A stretch of 31,099 nt of DNA from Aadella sp043822885 (lineage in GTDB: Bacteria > Omnitrophota > Gorgyraeia > Tantalellales > Tantalellaceae). The notes under the pieces were generated by a model. It had not been told where the DNA came from. It saw nothing but the letters and a program-made list of their open reading frames with translations, and did not search any database. The DNA lies in the NCBI GenBank assembly GCA_043822885.1, contig JBDRBI010000065.1, positions 1-31,099 on the forward strand, in the 5' to 3' direction. The position numbers were made by a program, and so were the translations under genes. Below, one piece after another: positions 24,801 through 29,288 of the stretch (position 1 is the first letter of the stretch; each line of letters starts with the position of its first letter).

Positions 24801-25386
24801 CATTGAGATTATTGAAATATTCTTTTTTGTCTTCCATACCCCAGAGTTGAACTTCACCGGGATTATTTATCGCATAATATTCCCCGCCGGAGACCAGGCC
24901 TTTTTGAACAAAATAATCACAAACTTTACGGCGTATTTCTTTATCCCTTATTTTTTCAAATACCGAAAAATCGTAGTTTCTTGAACCGCCTTCAAGATTA
25001 ACCGTATCTATATCGTAATTTTCGTTAAAATACGCGATTATATCGGAGATCTTCTTCTGAGCTTCATAACTGCAATGAGTGTCCTGGATATGTATTACCG
25101 TAGTACGGGGTTTATTATTCGGAGTCTGGTGTTCATCAGTAGTCCAGGAATCCGTTATATAGCCGAGGTCATGAGGTAAAATAAATGTTTCGTTATCAAA
25201 AGAATGTTCGGTGGATCCAATTTTACGATCATACACCGAGAACACAGCAGATCTTTCGGTCCCGGGAACTGCTGCCGCAAGTGCCTCCATTCCAAGGATA
25301 TTAGTCATAAAAGCGGTTACAACAACAACCGCTTTTATTCTTTTATATAGGTCTATGCCATATCTGTGTAGGATATCGTGCTTCAT
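15817..25386 (-). CDS. Giant multidomain protein with JAMM-like, pseudokinase and nucleotidyltransferase modules
   Basis: A 3189-residue protein of unknown function, about 31 percent of the window. I chose the ATG at 25386, with AGGAG 12 bases upstream; a TTG at 25443 would add 19 residues. Residues 18-40 are a signal-like hydrophobic segment ending ALAAA. Residues about 95-520 resemble the TraB/Tiki/ChaN fold (HIQDTH at 99-104, LEGG near 131, GGFH with His505). HELEH at 1054-1058 is a gluzincin-type zinc motif. A degenerate JAMM-like module is near 1686. A Bud32-like kinase fold (HGNL at 1965, TDFS at 1994) has lost its catalytic Asp. A CCA-adding-type head has GGYVR at 2146, DLD at 2161-2163 and YDFTMNG near 2202. 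JAMM-like modules follow at 2435 and 2738. Long helical stretches join these parts. Reading is uninterrupted. Domain calls come from motifs, so each needs a profile search. Confidence 0.9.
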   Translation of the reverse strand: MKHDILHRYGIDLYKRIKAVVVVTAFMTNILGMEALAAAVPGTERSAVFSVYDRKIGSTEHSFDNETFILPHDLGYITDSWTTDEHQTPNNKPRTTVIHIQDTHCSYEAQKKISDIIAYFNENYDIDTVNLEGGSRNYDFSVFEKIRDKEIRRKVCDYFVQKGLVSGGEYYAINNPGEVQLWGMEDKKEYFNNLNAYRDFIKHSGGLKEDLLVLTNTLKELKKHIYSDELLEFDEKYSLYKTDEVKLEDHMGYLAEKAAEKVIPFEDLVNLNLLKGSIALEKDMNFKKAESERYLLISELKRMLSKNGIKMLIRKTFEFTGKKISEVEYYAYLAEKVQRMDLDPDKFSEFIKYKNYVSLYHFVDRSKITAEIDVLEERIKGSLYVNSADRELNLLSRNLVLMKNMLGISFTREDYEYYRQNRDSFKMRSYISFINNEGHSRGIEPISGSALAVLARCMNDMEKFYKYSFARDNAFIENLRFSMEEEHQTLKKRSKTAIMITGGFHTENLCGIFREKGISYISIMPDFKDKEEYRSPYFDILAGKEITLKDFQRELVSYFSSPSALAVKSFFSRLPVDPGDMDMMELEAAVLERVFEGREDVIKRDHYTVIISLKDIDMSFIGNKGAKRTVIDHGGKTLCIIAIPLFEVGSKDERSTSDEGKEHAAKSVADMSESDIKDLIDDLFIEEDLRHVRALINIRHIAAEGGFEEFFAKNQGYEKKLTEALYSFLLVEPLTLNVSADILGTLASRGSVEAADTIVEGIEKIQSKNGMVPASLVKTLIDAGDMSREVLLTRHEGFIKMMDRLPTLSGIDKKLTDKMFMDWFMFMENAGKKEQARFSGNDIIRYFVIREKIVDLIVRIREILAADPDMEEEEIFRSIGRDTEELPLRTRIWFKIGVKKYVRDRKKVKWVAMTAEEAGIDVKKIKDTGMMESEMIYPGRSASDTGKRDLVAKLLGFIPEKDNSGIRIVFTPDTIHLILDEDTYLRFRDRRKKNISFGEPDDHDSENIVDGSSGYFDKEYSGYFGKDMDLSGIITFEKHDPGSGEGNISSVLRHELEHKFFSGYAELALLNDISFGDIIKSMLNINVFSGERRIKEIEKLVKELMIFFLFPIQNEFVAKLAAGDGIWSEWENMSSWLSSYERGYRRSDKTKIFLSIINEGNLREKILDAAFSRIKDITFTATPKVDRIIVSKASAILSSRKVEHKEALKAAAEWTALFLQTIPATAFHRLDIYIYVLSARIFMDRIFPGEDQREDDVRKVMDMLKRADHEGDTSGAMAEWNNVSERFGINKGGGDSFSGLWDAVCQTEIDLCILDAQRSYVKNKRQASALRRRSAERLKWLARMMKKKNAYTVTDARHAAGLNTLAVIIENEDTALDLAALQDIGFSRSLEIEKKISENTEKGEWDKLGISTFRAACYIRTMAEEKGKILLRLSDGKEIRFKEGSRYAFELTFDDLVNGIRHKDIKKHLKRDHLSLEDQSVGKKEREEAAERIEAVANEMSSGDDVKNAIEHLAMNIKKGSIYVNLMGAERFSLDVYADGEGIYINSKYSRDPEKIIELIVYGTIAHVTGDHVLAKEIAQSAAGKVLSDEHGLSELDPITGQPFQAKTRDEEMGESLIQDMFDDNIFRAAIKEMIRRTEASGRGQILTVNPDDDIDDLIGPILKNDHDDADEIPSPSEGGMLILTHLSGSEALPSASELEKCRTLKEGVRMMIICGDKVSVITKVKSDIDIDRYKANTSSEKKIAFLKENMNMRVFKIRPIRSGIIFEEAEKDLWEREILNNATPAGDIDELRKKGPEYTMSKSVKIEISGNEAKEMPDIRFRKVFRQNAENILRFITGLSVNVHDIDSYESHDPDEEGRSDGSKNFYKHELKIKGQFHIFFTKKYNKRSLQHFNVVNKAATIANKIGIAPEIKFFIVNNTIVLVMRNIEGQTLKEFEWKEGEVYEITSRIGFALGKLHGRGIRHGNLTEGTILKTRNIYLTAEKDTPHVKFTDFSQANISQTSEILEEERDLVWWGIIGELQDKIGMSSFEAKRIDDMRSIFVNAYKKGKAASPAYLFEETVSVSEKEITDIMDESASPQEEHLEGQTKTVTFRTADGRSYEKELFGEGLRIWSLLSEAEKELKKEYPGEVNKIENAMKNVGFIGGYVRLLWNGHGNIADLDMLFTGVDKYDDILTDIVKKETGLNIDVFGYNREIPRFYDFTMNGVAIFFNGDIIDTNGSGLSALEKRELVLDEYKIADMDRVFRAVWLLLEDENLTIEKETEAVLRNVYVKLWDEMNKLKEDGIPGKQAHQYMISEFNRYRIYITAFEKTSKERYEAILKRFDLHKLVDYMEKAKDSDIPVSADPPGPVVIISESERPEEQDFLNIFLSDSNMLRSACGMLDKTYISLKEYSTIVNPGDTPESVSEKTSEGTYGHADDDLLPRANEEGIEIHTHPPFSVALLSGEDLERCKDIAEGAHMMIMCNGMAALIGKVDKEIDTEKYKTLGSLDKNIRFLKENKIPIRIFRIVRTERYISLEEIASEDWINVLTGVSERFDISDFEDKVRESSIVRSRERTTDENEQLLRNISKWVSENVTILNDLNREMKRIMDEEDIETLYDKQYILAEMEAISRNLHLWSLEKNSIEKETEKRTGKTFRYDYYNSPEYIILRTAYDLKTQIVKILREESPIDAVLADRRFVDAVIEIQKRTDGSWKEHHLVIEDDLRLDDLGERIEEGHYTSTASFPSGGKEKIYVHSHPGSSPLPSGGDMHKFKTLKNDAHFMIIGGDMAVLITDMKPEADIEEYSRIQDIGDVISFLEDNSRIRMFRIKGTSLNERPRELWAEDIRKIRRYSPEDIIEGIRKHTKKKAREAGISELDTWVSEVEKWVEEKAQILDIMVIALKTGLSEDAAGFVKRYDRDFMNMLRIRKEIEFSYKEMYAVKGILEERTQRGFMTGQLDHFVTGTLNEFLRLEGMYYKAKDRLDRRDVSISAFNSAERRGDIVKTVVGIPHGIKEKDSEEFIHRANRELCRAGFGLREDNNQIIGFILTDNETETKKNRENAVEKAKETLRKDVEKSSGRVKGHIVVFAPEIEECEDDIFGKTRDMHEQQGNVTILKDAYTDAPLSGNGFPDIMVRYALARYVAFYYNGNDHAAAVKSINRLLSQITDDEKIEDISDLLKRVLRIRALAFESIKEWKTELEAVAKSL

Positions 25387-25405
25387 AAAACTGTTGATCT
25401 CCTGA

Positions 25406-25497
25406 ATTATATTTGTACTAGCAGTTATATTAGCTTTGGACAATAATAGCTAATGTATCATATTCATACCAGTAGTTATACCGCTTTGGATAATAGC
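25406..25497. repeat. Imperfect tandem direct repeat at the giant gene's leader
   Basis: Copy 1 (25406-25450) and copy 2 (25457-25497) share CAGTTATA/TAGTTATA, GCTTTGGA and TAATAGC with about 80 percent identity over 34 aligned positions. Copy 1 carries TATAAT and copy 2 TATGAT on the coding strand at the same place. Copy 1 overlaps the alternative TTG start. It could be a duplicated operator or promoter region. Confidence 0.65.
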
Positions 25498-25623
25498 CAC
25501 TATGCCTATATACACATGCAAATATATATCTAGCTTTCTTTTTTGATAACATAATAATACAAGTTGGCCAAAAACTCAATTAACTTTTTGAAATACTAAC
25601 TGTGGAGATAAGTATATTAGAAA

Positions 25624-25658
25624 CGAGAGGCGAGAAGCGAGAAGGTAGAGGGAAGAAA
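25624..25658. repeat. Heptamer array, unit CGAGARG
   Basis: CGAGAGG, CGAGAAG, CGAGAAG, GTAGAGG, GAAGAAA in 7-bp register. Confidence 0.75.
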
Positions 25659-25673
25659 TCCAAAATCAAAATC

Positions 25674-25729
25674 CAACCTGACAGATCTAACCAGGTTAGC
25701 TAGCTAACCTGGTTAGATCTGTCAGGTTG
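25674..25729. repeat. Perfect 56-bp palindrome
   Basis: The arms CAACCTGACAGATCTAACCA... are 26 bp long and exactly inverted around a central CTAG that is itself palindromic, so all 56 bases pair. It contains a nested AACCAGGTT-like substructure. It lies 17 bp after the HAD gene's stop on the coding strand. It may terminate that gene or be a mobile palindromic repeat; only interrupted T stretches follow it. Confidence 0.95.
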
Positions 25730-25746
25730 AAATATGAATATTTCTT

Positions 25747-26376
25747 TTAGACCGTTATATTGAAGCGTGCTAGCTGTTGTTTAAGCTCTTTGTGATCTGT
25801 GAAAAGGAAGGCTTTTATACCCATTATTCTTGCGGCATCTATAAGATCCTGACGATCATCAAAATAAAGCGTTTCTTTCGCGAGACTGTCACCGACGCGT
25901 AAAGCTTGTTTGAATATCCCGGGCTTTGGTTTTATCAAGCCTACCTCATGGGAAAGAACGTGTTCATCAAAATGACCTAATACGCTATAATTCTCTTTCA
26001 AAAATATAAAATGCTTTTCATTTGTATTTGATACAAGAACGAGTCTTATGTCGGGGAATTTTTCCTTCAGGTTTTTTACTATTTCCTCCATCTCAGGATA
26101 CGGATAGAATATACTGTTCCATATTTCGTAAAAGTCTTTAAACCCTATATCGAGCCTGAATTTATTACGGGTTTTTGTATAGAACTTTGAGGAAGAAAGT
26201 TTTCCTTCCATGTATCTATCCACATCACCCGGATCCATGATGTAATCCACGAAAGTATTTTTTTCTATTTTCCCGTGCTTAGAATACCCTTCCTCAGCTA
26301 TAGCCGGGTCAAATTTAACTATAACATTCCCAAGATCGAATAATATAGCTTTTATGTTTGTTGTGTCTTTTTTCAT
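25747..26376 (-). CDS. HAD-superfamily hydrolase, YihX-like sugar-phosphatase type
   Basis: Cytoplasmic phosphatase of HAD subfamily IA, 209 residues from the ATG at 26376. Motif I is ILFDLGNVIV (nucleophile Asp14), motif II LVSNTN, the motif III Lys is in GLIKPKPGIF, and motif IV is YFDDRQDLIDAA. The DLGNV form of motif I and the SNTN motif match E. coli YihX, an alpha-D-glucose-1-phosphate phosphatase. That would fit the glycogen phosphorylase upstream, but the substrate is inference. Starts further upstream (26403, 26445) would add residues encoded by a dispersed repeat (26408-26488) and are unlikely. No clear ribosome site is present. A 56-bp palindrome follows the stop. Confidence 0.88.
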   Translation of the reverse strand: MKKDTTNIKAILFDLGNVIVKFDPAIAEEGYSKHGKIEKNTFVDYIMDPGDVDRYMEGKLSSSKFYTKTRNKFRLDIGFKDFYEIWNSIFYPYPEMEEIVKNLKEKFPDIRLVLVSNTNEKHFIFLKENYSVLGHFDEHVLSHEVGLIKPKPGIFKQALRVGDSLAKETLYFDDRQDLIDAARIMGIKAFLFTDHKELKQQLARFNITV

Positions 26377-26407
26377 ATGATCACGTGTAGTTCGCGTTTT
26401 CATCCTG

Positions 26408-26488
26408 AGATTGCTTCGTCGCTCCGCTCCTTCCACCTTCGCCAAACTATTTTGATCTTATTTGGCTTCGGAGGACAGGCGCAATGAC
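26408..26488. repeat. Dispersed repeat, AGATTGCTTC...GCAATGAC form
   Basis: AGATTGCTTC at 26408 and GCGCAATGAC ending at 26488 match the ends of the element at 8119-8198, with an unrelated interior. It overlaps the false upstream extension of the HAD gene. Confidence 0.75.
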
Positions 26489-26513
26489 GGAAAGAGCGCA
26501 TCGGTCAATATCC

Positions 26514-26541
26514 GTCTATGGTCTATGGTCTATAGTCAATC
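26514..26541. repeat. GTCTATG heptamers at the NUDIX stop codon
   Basis: GTCTATG, GTCTATG, GTCTATA, GTCAATC in 7-bp register, running across the stop codon at 26536-26538. Confidence 0.75.
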
Positions 26542-26949
26542 GCCCATGGCCTCTATCGCCTTCTCAAGTATCTCCTTGGATCCCTCATATTCGATGCGGT
26601 CCAGAGCCTCGGGAGGAGAGAACCATTCGGCAAGAAGCACTTCTTCTTTTTGGATCTTAAGCTTTTCTTGTCCTAAAGACTCCACCAAGAATATGTTCAC
26701 AGTTTTAAATATTTTTTCATCCTTCAAAGTAAACCAATATTCCTGAGAACCTATTTTCTCTATTATGCGTATATGTTTTAATCCGGTTTCTTCTGTTATC
26801 TCCCGAAGAGCCGTTTCTTCATCCGTTTCACCTTCTTCTACATGCCCCTTAGGCCATGTCCACCGTCCGTACCTGTCTTTTATAAGGAGCACTTTCATCC
26901 CGTCATCCCTACTAATGACCACCCCGCCCGCGCCGAATTGTCTTTTCAT
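26536..26949 (-). CDS. NUDIX hydrolase, MutT/Ap4A-hydrolase type
   Basis: Hydrolyses a nucleoside diphosphate linked to another group. The 137-residue protein has a complete NUDIX box (residues 35-57): G, five residues, E, seven residues, REITEETGL. The preceding RWTWPKGHVEEG and the later EVLLAEWFSPPEA are typical of bis(5'-nucleosyl)-tetraphosphatase-like or MutT-like members. The exact substrate cannot be read from sequence. I chose the ATG at 26949, nine bases after AAGGAG; a GTG directly before it (26952) is possible. It is separated from the helicase gene upstream by 125 bp of repeat DNA and from the HAD gene by 159 bp. Confidence 0.93.
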   Translation of the reverse strand: MKRQFGAGGVVISRDDGMKVLLIKDRYGRWTWPKGHVEEGETDEETALREITEETGLKHIRIIEKIGSQEYWFTLKDEKIFKTVNIFLVESLGQEKLKIQKEEVLLAEWFSPPEALDRIEYEGSKEILEKAIEAMGD

Positions 26950-27005
26950 CACAAAAATCTCCTTACTTTCCGATGTTTAGGGTTCAAACTTTTAGCTTTC
27001 GGATT

Positions 27006-27074
27006 GAAGATAGCGTATCAGTGAATCACTCCGAACTACGAACTATGAACTATGAACTTTTTGGCTTTTTGATC
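27006..27074. repeat. Inverted 27-bp unit plus heptamers up to the helicase stop
   Basis: The 27-bp unit is in reverse orientation (27006-27032, GAAGATAGCGTATCAGTG...). GAACTAC, GAACTAT, GAACTAT, GAACTTT, TTGGCTT, TTTGATC follow, ending exactly at the helicase stop codon (27075-27077). Confidence 0.82.
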
Positions 27075-29105
27075 TCACAGCTCGATCTCGTCATCAAAAT
27101 CCTTATCCCTGTCAAACCCCCGGGAAGAGTCTACCTGCCACACTTCATAGCTCGACGGGTCGAGTTCTTTAAGGAACCTGGAACTTCTCGCGATGACTGT
27201 TCCTTTTTGATAATCATAACGCGTTTTGGGATGCATCATGTATAAGAACTTTTTTGCGCGCGTAACGGCCACGTAAAAAAGTCTCCTTTCTTCTTCCATT
27301 TCCCTATCCTCAGAAAGAGCTTTAGGATGAGGGAACTGTCCCTCACAAAGACCCAGCACTATAACGACATCCCATTCCAGACCTTTGGCCTGATGTATCG
27401 TGGAAAGTACCAGATTTTCTTCCTCCCCTTCTTCTCCCGAGGGGGTTTCTCCCTTAAAACTTTCTCTTAAAGTGATATCACTTAAAAAATCGGACGAAGA
27501 AGAATACTCGTTCGAGAAACTAATAAGTTCATGTATATCCTCCACCCTGTCCTTAGCGTTCTCAAAAGAAGACAGTATATGATCTTCGTATCCGGCTTCC
27601 AGTATCGAAGCTATCATTTCCCCGGGAGAATGGCTCCTTTCGGGAAACGCTATTTTCTTGATGATCTTCTGGAATTTTAAGAACCCGCTATACGCTTTCT
27701 TGGACAGAGTTTTAGCCAGATCGCCCGTTACGAAATCATATACACTTTGTTCCTTTGCCCGAAAAGATAAATATATCTTTTCGGCATACCCGGGCCCTAT
27801 CCCGGGGCAAAGAGAAAGAGCTCTTATCCACGCTATTTCATCCACGGGATTTATCGCTATTTTCATGTACGAAAGCACATCTTTGATATGCGCCTGTTCA
27901 AAAAAACGCATACCTCCCCGCACTATGTAAGGTATACCGTTCTTAACAAGTTCCATTTCAAGTTCCGCCGATTGGTAATGCGCCCTAAAAAGCACCGCGA
28001 TATCGTTAAGCGTAATGCTTTCGGAACGAAGTTCCATGACCCTTTGCGTTATGAACCTTGCCTGTGAATACATATCCCTGACTTCGACCAACGCGGGTTT
28101 TTCGAATGAAGGCTTTATCGCCTTCAGTTCTTTCTGGAACTGATTTTCGTTGTTAAGGAGAGAATCGTTTGCCAGGTCCAATATTTCCGGGGTAGATCTG
28201 TAATTTGTCTCCAGTTTAAATATTTTAGCGTCGCTGAACCTTTTTGGGAAGTTAAGGATATTCTCGACACGCGCCCCCCGGAAAGAATATATGGACTGCG
28301 CGTCATCACCCACGGCGAGTATGTTGCGATGATATTCACCGAGCATATCCACGACATCCGCCTGTATGATATTAGTGTCTTGATACTCATCTACCATTAT
28401 GTATTTAAATTGTTCACTGAACCGCTTTCTTACTCTAAGCACATTTTCTAAAAGCCATTTCCATTTTGACAAGAGATCATCGTAATCCATATTCCCAGAT
28501 TCTCGTTTCTTCTTATCGTATTCCTTTTTTATTTTTTCTATCTCCCAGGCGAACTGCGCTAAATACGGATATCTTTCCTCCAATGTCTTTTCTACGGAAG
28601 AATTTATGTTGGTAGCAAGACTTATTATCGACTGGACTACGGAAGGTTTAGGGAATTTCGCGTCTTTGGCAAATGTCTTCATCCCTTTTATGCAGGTCTT
28701 TATGAGATCCCGTGAATCCTGCTGATCGAGTATCCCGAAATCTTTATTAAAACCCACGTCTTCCGCGTACATACGTAAAGACCGATTCCCTATATGATGA
28801 AAAGTTCCGCTCCAGAGGCCTTTAGGACTATATTTTAGAAGCATTTCGGTTCGGTCACGCATCTGGCGCGCGGCCTTATTTGTAAATGTCATAAGAAGTA
28901 TATTTTGAGGAGGAACACCTCTTTCCAATAAATACGCGAGACGGTATATCAAGGTCTGGGTCTTACCCGAACCCGCTCCGGCCAAGACCAGACACGGCCC
29001 TTCCGCCCGCGTCGCCACATCATACTGCGACTCGTTGAGACTGCCTTCGAAATCAATATGTGTTTCTATTTTCCCGGAGGGTTCGTGAAGTGTATATCTT
29101 TTCAT
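27075..29105 (-). CDS. UvrD/PcrA/Rep-type superfamily 1 DNA helicase
   Basis: ATP-driven 3'-5' DNA helicase used in repair and replication restart. The 676-residue protein shows the SF1A motifs in order. They are the Q-motif region LNESQYDVA, motif I AGAGSGKT (42-49), Ia MTFTNKAAR, and II VDEYQDTN (238-245). Then follow III GDDAQSIYSFRGA, IV LETNYRSTPEIL, V LSTIHQAKGLEWDVV and VI RRLFYVAVTRAK. All are intact. It is somewhat shorter than E. coli UvrD (720 aa) and lacks the long C-terminal tail of PcrA/UvrD, so it could also be Rep-like. No ribosome site precedes the ATG (TACACCATG context), resembling the folC start (AACACCATG). Confidence 0.95.
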   Translation of the reverse strand: MKRYTLHEPSGKIETHIDFEGSLNESQYDVATRAEGPCLVLAGAGSGKTQTLIYRLAYLLERGVPPQNILLMTFTNKAARQMRDRTEMLLKYSPKGLWSGTFHHIGNRSLRMYAEDVGFNKDFGILDQQDSRDLIKTCIKGMKTFAKDAKFPKPSVVQSIISLATNINSSVEKTLEERYPYLAQFAWEIEKIKKEYDKKKRESGNMDYDDLLSKWKWLLENVLRVRKRFSEQFKYIMVDEYQDTNIIQADVVDMLGEYHRNILAVGDDAQSIYSFRGARVENILNFPKRFSDAKIFKLETNYRSTPEILDLANDSLLNNENQFQKELKAIKPSFEKPALVEVRDMYSQARFITQRVMELRSESITLNDIAVLFRAHYQSAELEMELVKNGIPYIVRGGMRFFEQAHIKDVLSYMKIAINPVDEIAWIRALSLCPGIGPGYAEKIYLSFRAKEQSVYDFVTGDLAKTLSKKAYSGFLKFQKIIKKIAFPERSHSPGEMIASILEAGYEDHILSSFENAKDRVEDIHELISFSNEYSSSSDFLSDITLRESFKGETPSGEEGEEENLVLSTIHQAKGLEWDVVIVLGLCEGQFPHPKALSEDREMEEERRLFYVAVTRAKKFLYMMHPKTRYDYQKGTVIARSSRFLKELDPSSYEVWQVDSSRGFDRDKDFDDEIEL

Positions 29106-29119
29106 GGTGTAGAATTACG

Positions 29120-29190
29120 GTTTAATAGTTTAAGAGTTGATAGTTGATAGTTGATAGTTGATAGTTCATAGTGACTGACTGATACGCTAC
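29120..29190. repeat. Nine heptamers ending in the GATACGCTA unit
   Basis: GTTTAAT, AGTTTAA, GAGTTGA, three TAGTTGA, TAGTTCA, TAGTGAC, TGACTGA (29120-29182), then TACGCTAC. It is the same arrangement as 14255-14337. Confidence 0.83.
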
Positions 29191-29203
29191 GAACTTCCAT
29201 CCC

Positions 29204-29233
29204 AGATCTGCGGGTTAAAACCAGCACTACATT
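29204..29233. repeat. 30-bp hairpin block, copy 2
   Basis: Matches 14349-14378 at 29 of 30 positions. The single change (AACCAGCA instead of AACCCGCA) opens one pair of the stem. Confidence 0.88.
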
Positions 29234-29288
29234 CTATATCTTCTTCCTTCGTCCCTCGTCCTTCTTCCTTCTATCCTCTATCTTCTAT
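29233..29288. repeat. Eight CTTCTAT-like heptamers across the glgP stop codon
   Basis: TCTATAT, CTTCTTC, CTTCGTC, CCTCGTC, CTTCTTC, CTTCTAT, CCTCTAT, CTTCTAT in one phase; the stop codon (29285-29287) lies in the last unit. Confidence 0.83.

Larger units (their letters stand above)
25387..25746. other. 360-bp spacer upstream of the giant gene
   Basis: AT-rich DNA with no gene. It holds an imperfect 40-bp direct repeat (25406-25497), AT-rich sequence to 25620, a five-unit heptamer array (25624-25658), and a perfect 56-bp palindrome (25674-25729) just after the HAD gene's stop on the coding strand. Confidence 0.8.

Noticed and set aside
25387..25443. TTG start for the giant protein
   Set aside because: It lacks a ribosome site and lies in a duplicated leader repeat, while the ATG at 25386 follows AGGAG. 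It remains possible.
28124..28390. Second frame inside the helicase gene, suggesting a frameshift
   Set aside because: The main frame is continuous with all motifs in order; the other frame is a shadow with no homology pattern.
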